Of a DNA stretch of 9,141 bases, positions 1 to 6,195 are shown piece after piece. This DNA comes from Synergistaceae bacterium (GTDB lineage: Bacteria > Synergistota > Synergistia > Synergistales > Aminobacteriaceae), in assembly GCA_017458545.1 (NCBI GenBank), contig JAFTBA010000320.1, positions 1 through 9,141 on the forward strand, given 5' to 3'. The notes below the pieces were generated by a model. It had not been told where the DNA came from, did no database searches, and saw only the letters and a list, made by a program, of their open reading frames with translations. Made by a program: the position numbers and the translations under genes. The stretch's first letter is position 1; each line of letters starts with the position of its first letter.

Positions 1-1
1 A

Positions 2-1009
2 AGCGGTTGAGCGGCAAAGATAGGTCCGGCGGACTTACAGAAAGTTTTGGAGGGAATACCTCAGATTTACGGCGACAGGGTGCTTGCCTCTTGGAACGGT
101 AATGAAGACGCTGCCGTGTTTGAGATTGACGATAAACGTTACGGGATATTGACTGTCGATTTCATCACTCCTGTTGTTGATGACCCGTTCACTTGGGGGC
201 AGATTGCAGCGGCTAACTCACTGAGCGATGTATTTGCTATGGGAGGAAGGCCGATTGTCGCGCTTAATGTCGTATGTTTCCCGACTAAGTATCTTGAACT
301 TGACGTTCTGAAATCAGTGCTTGAAGGAGGATTTGAGCGCGTCAGAACAGCAGGTGCATTCCTTGTAGGAGGGCACAGCGTTCAGGACGATGAACCTAAA
401 TACGGACTCGTTGTTTACGGTGAAGCCGAGAAACAAAAACTTTGGAGGACTTCGGGAGCTGTTGAAGGTGATAAGCTGATACTCACCAAGCCTTTGGGAA
501 CAGGTATAGCAATAACAGCGATTAAAGCCGAAATGATTGAAGACGAGTCAACACTCATTGAAGCGACTGAGAGCATGAAGAAATTAAACATAATTGACCT
601 GCCCGATGATTTGCACAGTGCTGTACACGCAGCTACTGATGTAACAGGTTTCGGACTGGCAGGCCATCTGTCGGACATGCTCGGTCAGAATCTCAACTGT
701 AATCTCAGGCTTGAGTCCCTTCCGTCAATCACGGGCGTTAAGGAACTTGCCGATATGGGATTAGTCCCTGAAGGTGCTTACAGGAACATGGCCGCGTTTC
801 AGGATAATGTTGATGTTGAGGGTGAGTTCGCACAGAGCGATATTGATATGATATATGACGCACAGACTTCGGGAGGTTTACTGCTGGCAGTTAGTCCCGA
901 AAAATCATCCGAAGTTCTGAATCACATACGAAAGAAGGGATTTGACAGGGCAGAAATTATAGGCGCGTTCACGGAAGGTGCAGGCAGGATAGTTTTACGT
1001 AAGGAATGA
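2..1009 (+). CDS. selD: Selenide, water dikinase (selenophosphate synthetase), selenocysteine-containing, 5' end outside the window
   Basis: SelD uses ATP to turn selenide into selenophosphate, the Se donor for Sec-tRNA synthesis and selenouridine. Reading from base 2 gives S-G-(TGA)-A-A-K-I-G-P-A-D-L, which matches the conserved SelD N-terminus (S/G-G-C/U-x-x-K-I-x-P). The TGA at 8-10 sits where E. coli has catalytic Cys17, so it most likely encodes selenocysteine, with the invariant Lys three residues after it. Further family marks are GNEDAAVF, the VDF-TP and FAMGG segment, GGHSVQDDEPKYGL and TKPLGTG. About 335 residues are visible against a usual length near 345, so only roughly 15 residues lie off the left edge. 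The TTG at 47 is a false start created by treating TGA as a stop. It is followed 18 nt later by the acetolactate decarboxylase gene, probably in one operon. Family assignment is certain; Sec decoding is inferred. Confidence 0.95.
8..37 (+). promoter_or_regulatory. UGA (Sec) codon and bacterial SECIS-like hairpin in selD
   Basis: The in-frame TGA at 8-10 is followed by a hairpin: bases 21-27 pair with 31-37 (seven pairs, one of them G-T), closing the three-base loop GGC at 28-30. The loop begins with G and lies 17 nt after the TGA. Bacterial SECIS elements recognised by SelB have a short stem with a G in the first loop positions about 16-37 nt downstream of the UGA, so position and shape both fit. 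The hairpin was found by eye; no folding energy was calculated. Confidence 0.75.
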
Positions 1010-1027
1010 AAAGAGGTTTTTATCATC

Positions 1028-1825
1028 ATGAAGAAGTTTGTTGCTGTGTTGATTGTAGTGTTGTCAGTGAGTTCGGCTTTTGCCGCAGGGGATGAGCTTT
1101 TCCAGACGGCATTGCTCCAGTCGTTGATGCAGGGTGAATATGACGGCGTTATAACCGTTAAGGAACTGAAAACTTACGGTGATACGGGTATCGGAACGTT
1201 TCAGGGTGTGAATGGTGAACTCATAATGCTTGACGGAAAAGTCTACCAGGCTTTGTGGGACGGAAGCGTGAAAATTGCTTCTGATGATGAGACTGTGCCG
1301 TTTGCAAACGTTACATTCTTTGACGCTGACGTTAAGAAAGAAGGCGTAACCGCTAAGGATATGAAAGCCCTTCAGGACATCATGACCTCAGCAGCTAAGG
1401 AACACGGCATAAATCAGTTCTACATGGTCAAAGTCAGCGGTTTAATGCCGAACATACACGTCCGCAGTGAACTCGCACAGAATGAACCCTACAAGCCCTT
1501 GAACGATGCCCTCAAGACTGACCAGAGGGAATTTGAGTACAAGGACATTCGCGGAACATTAGTAGCTCTTTACTGCCCCAACTACATGAGCGGCCTCAAC
1601 TCGACAGGCTGGCACCTTCATTTTGTCTCTGATGACGGCACTAAGGGCGGTCATGTCCTGAATGTTGAGACTAAGGACTGTCTGCTCGCAATGGACGTAA
1701 TCAGCGAATTTAACATGATCGTTCCTAACCGCAAAAGTTTCAACGATAAGGATTTATCCGTGAACATGCAGAAAGATATTGAAGCAGTAGAAGGCAGTTC
1801 AAACAAAGACAGGAAGGAAAAATAA
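1028..1825 (+). CDS. budA: Alpha-acetolactate decarboxylase, exported
   Basis: The enzyme (EC 4.1.1.5) decarboxylates (S)-2-acetolactate to (R)-acetoin. The 265-aa product has the usual family length. It opens with a typical signal peptide (KK, hydrophobic core VAVLIVVLSV, likely cut after AFA near residue 19), so mature protein should be outside the membrane, as known for the Brevibacillus enzyme. After it come LFQTALLQSLMQGEYDG (24-40), the GELIMLDG-VYQ strand (63-73) with Glu64, and Arg146 in HVRSE. The zinc ligands follow as H196-x-H198 plus H209 in GWHLHF...GGHV; a Glu near 252-255 probably completes the site. An AAGAGG Shine-Dalgarno at 1011-1016 lies 11 nt before the ATG. It sits between selD and trxB with short gaps, suggesting cotranscription, although no functional link to selenium is obvious. 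alsD is a synonym. Confidence 0.93.
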   Translation: MKKFVAVLIVVLSVSSAFAAGDELFQTALLQSLMQGEYDGVITVKELKTYGDTGIGTFQGVNGELIMLDGKVYQALWDGSVKIASDDETVPFANVTFFDADVKKEGVTAKDMKALQDIMTSAAKEHGINQFYMVKVSGLMPNIHVRSELAQNEPYKPLNDALKTDQREFEYKDIRGTLVALYCPNYMSGLNSTGWHLHFVSDDGTKGGHVLNVETKDCLLAMDVISEFNMIVPNRKSFNDKDLSVNMQKDIEAVEGSSNKDRKEK

Positions 1826-1828
1826 ATC

Positions 1829-3031
1829 ATGGAAAAACATGAACTCGTTATCATCGGTGCAGGCCCTGCAGGAATGTCAGCGGCAATTTACGGAAAACGT
1901 GCAGGACTTGACGTACTTGTTCTCGAAAGAGCAGCGACAGGCGGTCAGATTAACATTACTGACGAAATTGAAAACTATCCCGGCGTTGCTCACGCTACAG
2001 GCCCCGAAATCGGCGACATGCTCAAGAATCACGCGCTCAAATTCGGAACTGAGTTTCGCATGATCGACAACAGCAAAGTCGAACTCAGAGGCGACAAAAA
2101 AATCGTCATTACCAAAAAAGGCGGCGAAGAAAACGAAATTGAAGCCGAAGCTGTCATCGTTGCAACAGGCGCACACTTCAGACGTTTAGGCTGTGAGGGC
2201 GAGGCTGAACACATAGGTCAGGGCGTAAGTTTCTGCGCTGTTTGTGACGGAGCATTCTTCGAGGATTTAGAGGTCGCCGTTGTCGGAGGAGGCAACACAG
2301 CTGTTGAAGAGGGCGGTTACCTCACGAAGTTCGCATCGAAAGTCTACATCATTCACAGACGCGATGAGTTCAGAGCTGACAGGGCTGCTATCGCTCAGGC
2401 ACTCGCTAACCCGAAGATTGAACCCGTCTACAACACAGTGGTTGAGAAAATTGAGGGCGACGGAATGGTCGAGAACCTCGTTCTTAAGAACGTCAAAACG
2501 GGTGAAGTCAGCAATCTCGCAGTATCGGGAGTGTTCATGTTCGTGGGACAGGAACCCGATGACGAATGCGTCAGGGGACTCGTTAAGGCAGAAAAAGGCG
2601 GCTGGATCATCACCAATGACCATATGGAGACATCGGTTGAGGGTATCTTCGCGGCAGGAGACGTGAGAAGCAAATATTTACGTCAGGTAATCACCGCTGC
2701 TGCTGACGGAGCTGTTGCCGCAATGGCTGCAAGCTCGTACATCAATGAGCAGTTACACCTCCGTTCGACCCTGCTTGAACCCGATGAGGTAAAAGCGTTC
2801 TTCTATTCGAGCATTGACCAGTCTCAGGTGAAACTCTCGAATGCCGTAGAGAACTGCGCGAAAGCTAAGGGCGTTAAAGTGCCTGTGATTGACGGTTACA
2901 GGAACGCGAGAATGACAGAGAAACTCGGACTCACTGACAAGATGCCCGCGGTCGCAACGATAAAGAAGGGCGTTGTCGACAAGGCAGTAACCCTCACGAA
3001 TGAGTCGGAAATCGAAAAAGCGTTGGCATAA
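1829..3031 (+). CDS. trxB: Thioredoxin reductase with C-terminal cysteine-less thioredoxin-like domain
   Basis: This is a low-molecular-weight flavoprotein disulfide reductase passing electrons from NAD(P)H through FAD to thioredoxin-type partners. Residues 1-310 are a complete TrxR: FAD-binding GAGPAGMSAAIYGKRAG (10-26), ATG near 112, redox pair C136-A-V-C139 (CAVCDG; the common form is CATCDG), nucleotide-binding GGGNTAVEEG (153-162), HRRDEFRA (176-183) and the FAD-contacting GIFAAGDVR (272-280). Standard TrxB ends near 310-320; here about 80 more residues (318-400) follow. They align with thioredoxin, with strand VKAFFYS, a helix and a cis-Pro region KMPAVATIKKG (P373), but the CGPC position reads DQSQ (330-333), so this domain cannot do dithiol chemistry. 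The gene starts 3 nt after the decarboxylase stop, with AGGAAGG at 1811-1817, and is the last gene before a terminator. HRRDEFRA suggests NADPH use, but cofactor preference is unproven. Confidence 0.93.
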   Translation: MEKHELVIIGAGPAGMSAAIYGKRAGLDVLVLERAATGGQINITDEIENYPGVAHATGPEIGDMLKNHALKFGTEFRMIDNSKVELRGDKKIVITKKGGEENEIEAEAVIVATGAHFRRLGCEGEAEHIGQGVSFCAVCDGAFFEDLEVAVVGGGNTAVEEGGYLTKFASKVYIIHRRDEFRADRAAIAQALANPKIEPVYNTVVEKIEGDGMVENLVLKNVKTGEVSNLAVSGVFMFVGQEPDDECVRGLVKAEKGGWIITNDHMETSVEGIFAAGDVRSKYLRQVITAAADGAVAAMAASSYINEQLHLRSTLLEPDEVKAFFYSSIDQSQVKLSNAVENCAKAKGVKVPVIDGYRNARMTEKLGLTDKMPAVATIKKGVVDKAVTLTNESEIEKALA

Positions 3032-3055
3032 AAATTTTTGGTGTTTTGAGGAGAA

Positions 3056-3094
3056 GGAGGCAGTTTTTCTCATAAAAAGCTGCTTCCCTTTTTT
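3056..3094 (+). terminator. Rho-independent terminator after trxB, possible attenuator for the next gene
   Basis: GGAGGCAG (3056-3063) pairs with CTGCTTCC (3080-3087) with one G-T pair. TTTTT (3064-3068) then pairs with AAAAA (3074-3078), one G (3079) being bulged and the loop being CTCAT. A T-run lies at 3089-3094. It begins 25 nt after the trxB stop and ends 14 nt before the ATG of the next gene. Confidence 0.85.
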
Positions 3095-3096
3095 GT

Positions 3097-3102
3097 GAGG
3101 TG
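3097..3102 (+). promoter_or_regulatory. Shine-Dalgarno GAGGTG that fixes the start at 3109
   Basis: GAGGTG lies 6 nt upstream of the ATG at 3109. The GTG at 3100, which would lengthen the protein by three residues, is itself part of this site and has no SD of its own, so ATG 3109 is preferred. Confidence 0.7.
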
Positions 3103-3108
3103 AAATGT

Positions 3109-4116
3109 ATGGAGAATTTATTGTTGCTTTTTACGTCATCACTGCCGTGCTGGGACGAAGAGACCGTTAGAGTTGCGGGTGAAAATCCTGAAGCCCTTAA
3201 AGCACTCGAAGAGTCAGGGGACCTGAAGAGGATTTCATCTGGCTATGTTCTGACTCAAAAGGGAATCATTACCCGTGAAAATATTGCAAAAGAATTATAC
3301 CTTCCTGTTACGTCTGCAGGAGATTTAATCACTGACGCTTCTATTGCCCGTGAAATGTTAGAGTTGAACCGAATGACTCAGTATCTTGACCGTGCATTCG
3401 TTACTGACTGGGGGATTAAGGAAGTTACAATCAGTGAAACCTTCCCGATAATGCCGTGCCTTAATGATGATGAGTATTTTGCGTTTGACGGGGGAAAAGT
3501 CAAAGCGGCATGGCCTGAACATGAGACGGTCAAAAAATTTTTTGCCGATTTCCCGAACGCAGGAGTTTCGGCGAGGAAGTTACCTGCACCGGGTCAACAG
3601 GAGCTTGATGAATGGGCGTTGAAGAATAATCAGAGTTACGGTTCATTGAGGGTAGATTTCGTGATGAGGGCTAGGGCTGATTTCAACCACTACAAGAATT
3701 ACCCTCAGTTTGATTCCGATAAGTTCAAGTTTCTCGACGCTGACAGGCTGTTTGTGCAGAAGGTTAAGGACATCAACAACCCTGAAAAACTTTTGCCGTT
3801 CATCGGTAAACTTCACATTTTTTTGACGGAACAGAGAAGAATCTTTTTGCCCGGGTGGTTTGACATTGACCATGACGAGAATGAAGACTGGATTTTGTTG
3901 GCGTTCGTTACTGACACTGAAGGGGAACTTGAAGGGCTTACACGTACGTTAAGGGCTTGGGGGCATGGGCTGATTGACCCCGTTAATCCTGTTTACATTC
4001 TAGGAACAAGTATTGAGAGGCTAAGGAATCAGACGGAACAGAAACGAACGATTTACGATTGGTTTCAGGAAGAGACCGTGCGGATAATGAGACCTGACGC
4101 GCCCGACGGTGAGTAA
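3109..4116 (+). CDS. Protein of unknown function, coupled to lplA
   Basis: I do not recognise this 335-aa protein. It has no convincing signal peptide or membrane segment: the N-terminal MENLLLLFTSS is short and quickly turns acidic, so it is probably cytosolic. Residues of about 20-65 (ALKALEESGDLKRISSGY, then TQKGIITRENIAKEL) look like a winged-helix-type fold, and the rest is rich in aromatic and charged residues (FNHYKNYPQFDSDKFKF, GWFDIDHDENEDW). Only two cysteines were seen (in LPCW and MPCLND), with no metal-binding or nucleotide-binding signature. The C-terminal half has a regular alternation of strands and helices (ILLAFVTDTEGE, LTRTLRAWGHG), suggesting a folded alpha/beta domain. 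Its TAA stop overlaps the ATG of lplA (TAATG), so the two are translationally coupled and may act together, perhaps in lipoate transfer or its control; that is inference from context alone. Confidence 0.85.
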   Translation: MENLLLLFTSSLPCWDEETVRVAGENPEALKALEESGDLKRISSGYVLTQKGIITRENIAKELYLPVTSAGDLITDASIAREMLELNRMTQYLDRAFVTDWGIKEVTISETFPIMPCLNDDEYFAFDGGKVKAAWPEHETVKKFFADFPNAGVSARKLPAPGQQELDEWALKNNQSYGSLRVDFVMRARADFNHYKNYPQFDSDKFKFLDADRLFVQKVKDINNPEKLLPFIGKLHIFLTEQRRIFLPGWFDIDHDENEDWILLAFVTDTEGELEGLTRTLRAWGHGLIDPVNPVYILGTSIERLRNQTEQKRTIYDWFQEETVRIMRPDAPDGE

Positions 4117-4700
4117 TGCTTATCATTGAGAACACATCAACCGACCCACGTTCTAATTTGCAGCTCGAAGAAAATTTATGTTCACTGGGCGTTGAGGTCT
4201 TCATGCTGTGGAGGAACTCACCTTCGGTTATAGTCGGACGTTTTCAGGACATTGACGCTGAAGTTGACACGGGGTTTGCGGAACGCAACGGCATTCCGAT
4301 AGTCAGGCGAAATTCAGGGGGCGGAGCTGTCTATCATGACTTGGGGAATGTAAACTACAGTTTCATTCAGAGGGACGACAGAAGATTAACGCTTGAACAT
4401 TTTGCGCGAATCATAATGAGGACGCTTAAGGCTGTCGGTATAAATTCCCGGCTTGAGTTCAGGCATAATGATATTCTTGCTGACGGCCTCAAAATTTCAG
4501 GCTCGGCTCAATACAGGCATGAGGGTGTTCTGCTTCATCACGGGACGTTGCTTTTTGACTCGGATTTGAGCGTTATTCCCAAAGTCCTTAAACGTTACGG
4601 CAGAGTTACAAACATAAGGCCATTGCTTAAACATGATATGACAGTTGATGAGTTTATCCGTAAAATATTTGATTATTGTGCGTTCACATGCAGGTCATAA
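4116..4700 (+). CDS. lplA: Lipoate-protein ligase A, short form or C-terminally truncated
   Basis: LplA activates lipoate with ATP to lipoyl-AMP and transfers it to lysines of lipoyl domains (glycine cleavage H protein, 2-oxoacid and acetoin dehydrogenases). The start is characteristic (MLIIENTSTDPRSNLQLEE), followed by LWRNSPSVIVGRFQ (31-44), the lipoate-binding RRNSGGGAVYHDLGNVNYSF (64-83), LADGLKISGSAQ (121-132) with the catalytic Lys at 126, HHGTLLFD (141-148) and RVTNI (163-167). It then ends at residue 194 with an unfamiliar tail (CAFTCRS). Typical bacterial enzymes run to about 330 aa, and even the one-domain archaeal form is near 260, so the end of the catalytic domain and the accessory domain are missing. 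No continuation was found in other frames. Start overlaps the upstream stop by one base. It may be a decaying gene, or a partner could supply the missing part. Confidence 0.88.
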   Translation: MLIIENTSTDPRSNLQLEENLCSLGVEVFMLWRNSPSVIVGRFQDIDAEVDTGFAERNGIPIVRRNSGGGAVYHDLGNVNYSFIQRDDRRLTLEHFARIIMRTLKAVGINSRLEFRHNDILADGLKISGSAQYRHEGVLLHHGTLLFDSDLSVIPKVLKRYGRVTNIRPLLKHDMTVDEFIRKIFDYCAFTCRS

Positions 4701-4740
4701 ATCAGCACCACTGACATAGCCGGTAGTGCTGATTATGTTT
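4700..4740 (+). terminator. Hairpin between convergent transcripts, probable terminator
   Basis: AATCAGCAC (4700-4708) is the reverse complement of GTGCTGATT (4726-4734), with AC/GT adding two pairs inside after one mismatch. The downstream tail is TATGTTTT on the plus strand; reading minus it is TTTATG. It lies immediately behind lplA (the arm starts at the last base of its stop codon) and just beyond the minus-strand remnant, so it may stop transcripts from both sides, though the T-runs are short. Confidence 0.55.
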
Positions 4741-4988
4741 TCATGAGAAATTGTCTACAAATTCCGAAGGGGTATAACTTGGTATTGCATTCTCCTCGAA
4801 ATCGCTCCTGTTCCTTGTTACGATACAGTCAACTCCGTTAGCTTCAGCCTTCCCCTTCTTACCTCGTCAATATCAAGCCGTCTTCCTGCTATACCTTTAA
4901 GGCTCTTGAACCCGATTTCGTCATCATCTTCATTCTTTAACTGTGCAGCAAAATGACGTGTAATCTCATTCTCAGTCTCGGCAATCAT
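4741..4988 (-). pseudogene. Remnant of a toxin-antitoxin module: PIN-domain toxin C-terminus with an upstream out-of-frame ORF
   Basis: This strip would otherwise be an unannotated gap of about 300 bases. On the minus strand, one frame ending at TGA 4743-4741 reads KAEANGVDCIVTRN, then SDFEENAIPSYTPSEFV. That is the end of a VapC-type PIN-domain ribonuclease (family pattern A-x-G-x-D-x-IVTRN-x-x-DF...P-x-x-TP-x-EF). Only about 40 residues exist; the catalytic N-terminal two thirds of a roughly 130-aa toxin are missing, and stops lie upstream in this frame. In another frame an ATG at 4988, with AAGGA 11 nt before it, opens a 56-codon ORF (MIAETENEITRHFAAQLKNE start, SLKGIAGRRLDIDEV middle) to a TAA at 4820-4818; its acidic, helical sequence could be an antitoxin tail. 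The simplest reading is a deletion and frameshift that fused what is left of both genes. It lies 21 nt after the argD stop. The toxin call is fairly firm; the antitoxin call is weak. Confidence 0.6.
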
Positions 4989-5009
4989 TAATGCTCAATT
5001 CCTTGAGCT

Positions 5010-6176
5010 TTAAGCACAGCATTTTTTGATGACCTCAGCGGCCTTAGCGAGCAAGTCATCAGGAATATTCAGCGCAGGTAGCAATCTCACTCTGTCTTTA
5101 GCTGTTAAACACAGCACACCTTCAGCGATACAGGCATTTACGACATCTTTCGCCGGTTTTGTTGTCTTCAGTCCCATCATGAGTCCCATTCCCGAAACCT
5201 GTTCAATCCCTTCAGCACCGGTGAACGCCTCAAACAAAAATTTGCTCTTCTTCCTCACGCCCTCAAGCAGTTCATCATCAATCCTCTTGAGTATGCTCAC
5301 TCCTCCTGCGCAAGCTACAGGATTCCCTCCGAACGTTGAGCCGTGATCCCCTGCTTTCAAAGTATCTTTAACCTTTTCGCCGAGCATAGTCGCTCCCAAA
5401 GGAAGCCCTCCTGCGAGTCCCTTAGCGGTTGAAACTATATCGGGTTCAATTCCGTAATTCATGTAGCTGTATAACTTCCCCGAACGCCCGTTACCGGTCT
5501 GCACCTCGTCAACAATAAGCACTATGTCGTTAGCCCTCGCAAATTCTGCAACGCCTTTCACATATTCCTGACTGAGCGCAACTACTCCGCCCTCGCCCTG
5601 AACGCACTCAATCATTATTGCAGCTGTCTTGTGAGCGTCGGCAAGCGTCTTAATGTAATCGAGGTTATCGGGTTCAGCGTGAACAAAACCCGGCGTTAAA
5701 GGTCTGAAAAGTTCGTGGTAATGATCCTGTCCCGTTGCAGACAGCATTGTGATAGTACGTCCGTGAAAACTGTTCTTGAGCGTTATGACCGTGTAATAGT
5801 CTGCACCTTTAGTGTCAGCTGCATATTTTCTGGCAGTTTTGACGGCGCACTCGTTAGCTTCCGCGCCTGAGTTAGAGAAAAATACTTTTTTCATTCCTGT
5901 GCGTTCGCAGAGCATTTTAGCGAGTTCGGCGCAGGGGTGTGTGTAAAACAAGTTCGACATATGCTGAATCTTAGCGGCCTGTTCGCAAATTGCCTTGTAC
6001 CATATTTCATCACATGCTCCGAACGAATTAACAGCTATTCCGGAAGTCATATCGATATAGTCTTTGCCGTTAATGTCCGTAACCAATGATCCTTTACCTG
6101 CCGTTATTACTACGGGATAACGGCTGTAAGTTCCTGCAACGTATTCCCTGTCGAGTTCCTGAATGTTCATGTTCAC
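5010..6176 (-). CDS. argD: Acetylornithine aminotransferase
   Basis: ArgD is the PLP enzyme (EC 2.6.1.11) converting N-acetylglutamate semialdehyde and glutamate to N-acetylornithine and 2-oxoglutarate. Read from GTG 6176 it has 388 residues, normal for the family. Visible motifs are FFSNSGAEANECAVKTARKY (99-118), which binds the PLP phosphate, NSFHGRT (135-141), the aspartate D223 in IVDEVQTGNGRSG that contacts the pyridine nitrogen, the Schiff-base lysine K252 in STAKGLAGGLPLGA, and HGSTFGGNPVACAGG (278-292). The longest frame opens at 6227, inside argB, and would add 17 unrelated residues. AAAGGAG at 6191-6185 lies 8 nt before GTG 6176 and 14 nt before ATG 6170, so GTG 6176 is preferred and ATG 6170 is the alternative. 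It is the last intact gene of argCBD, 19 nt after argB. Confidence 0.95.
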   Translation of the reverse strand: MNMNIQELDREYVAGTYSRYPVVITAGKGSLVTDINGKDYIDMTSGIAVNSFGACDEIWYKAICEQAAKIQHMSNLFYTHPCAELAKMLCERTGMKKVFFSNSGAEANECAVKTARKYAADTKGADYYTVITLKNSFHGRTITMLSATGQDHYHELFRPLTPGFVHAEPDNLDYIKTLADAHKTAAIMIECVQGEGGVVALSQEYVKGVAEFARANDIVLIVDEVQTGNGRSGKLYSYMNYGIEPDIVSTAKGLAGGLPLGATMLGEKVKDTLKAGDHGSTFGGNPVACAGGVSILKRIDDELLEGVRKKSKFLFEAFTGAEGIEQVSGMGLMMGLKTTKPAKDVVNACIAEGVLCLTAKDRVRLLPALNIPDDLLAKAAEVIKKCCA

Positions 6177-6184
6177 AAAAATCT

Positions 6185-6191
6185 CTCCTTT
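6185..6191 (-). promoter_or_regulatory. Shine-Dalgarno of argD (sets start at GTG 6176)
   Basis: AAAGGAG on the minus strand lies in the argB-argD gap. Its spacing of 8 nt to GTG 6176 is ideal; to ATG 6170 it is 14 nt. It excludes the ATG at 6227, which is upstream of the site. Confidence 0.7.
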
Positions 6192-6195
6192 ATGC

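Noticed and set aside
8..10. TGA as a disabling mutation (selD pseudogene)
   Set aside because: It falls exactly on the codon that is Cys or Sec in all SelD, a suitable hairpin follows, and the remaining frame is intact and in an operon.
47..1009. selD starting at TTG 47
   Set aside because: The conserved SelD N-terminus, including the Sec and Lys active-site residues, is encoded upstream in the same frame through the TGA at 8-10; no SD precedes TTG 47.
2280..2666. 128-aa plus-strand frame inside trxB and the minus-strand frames there
   Set aside because: All lie within the well-supported trxB frame, have Ser/Arg-rich composition and match no family.
4660..4760. Frameshift that would continue lplA in another frame
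   Set aside because: The other plus-strand frames after residue 190 give no LplA-like sequence; the region is a hairpin followed by the minus-strand toxin remnant.
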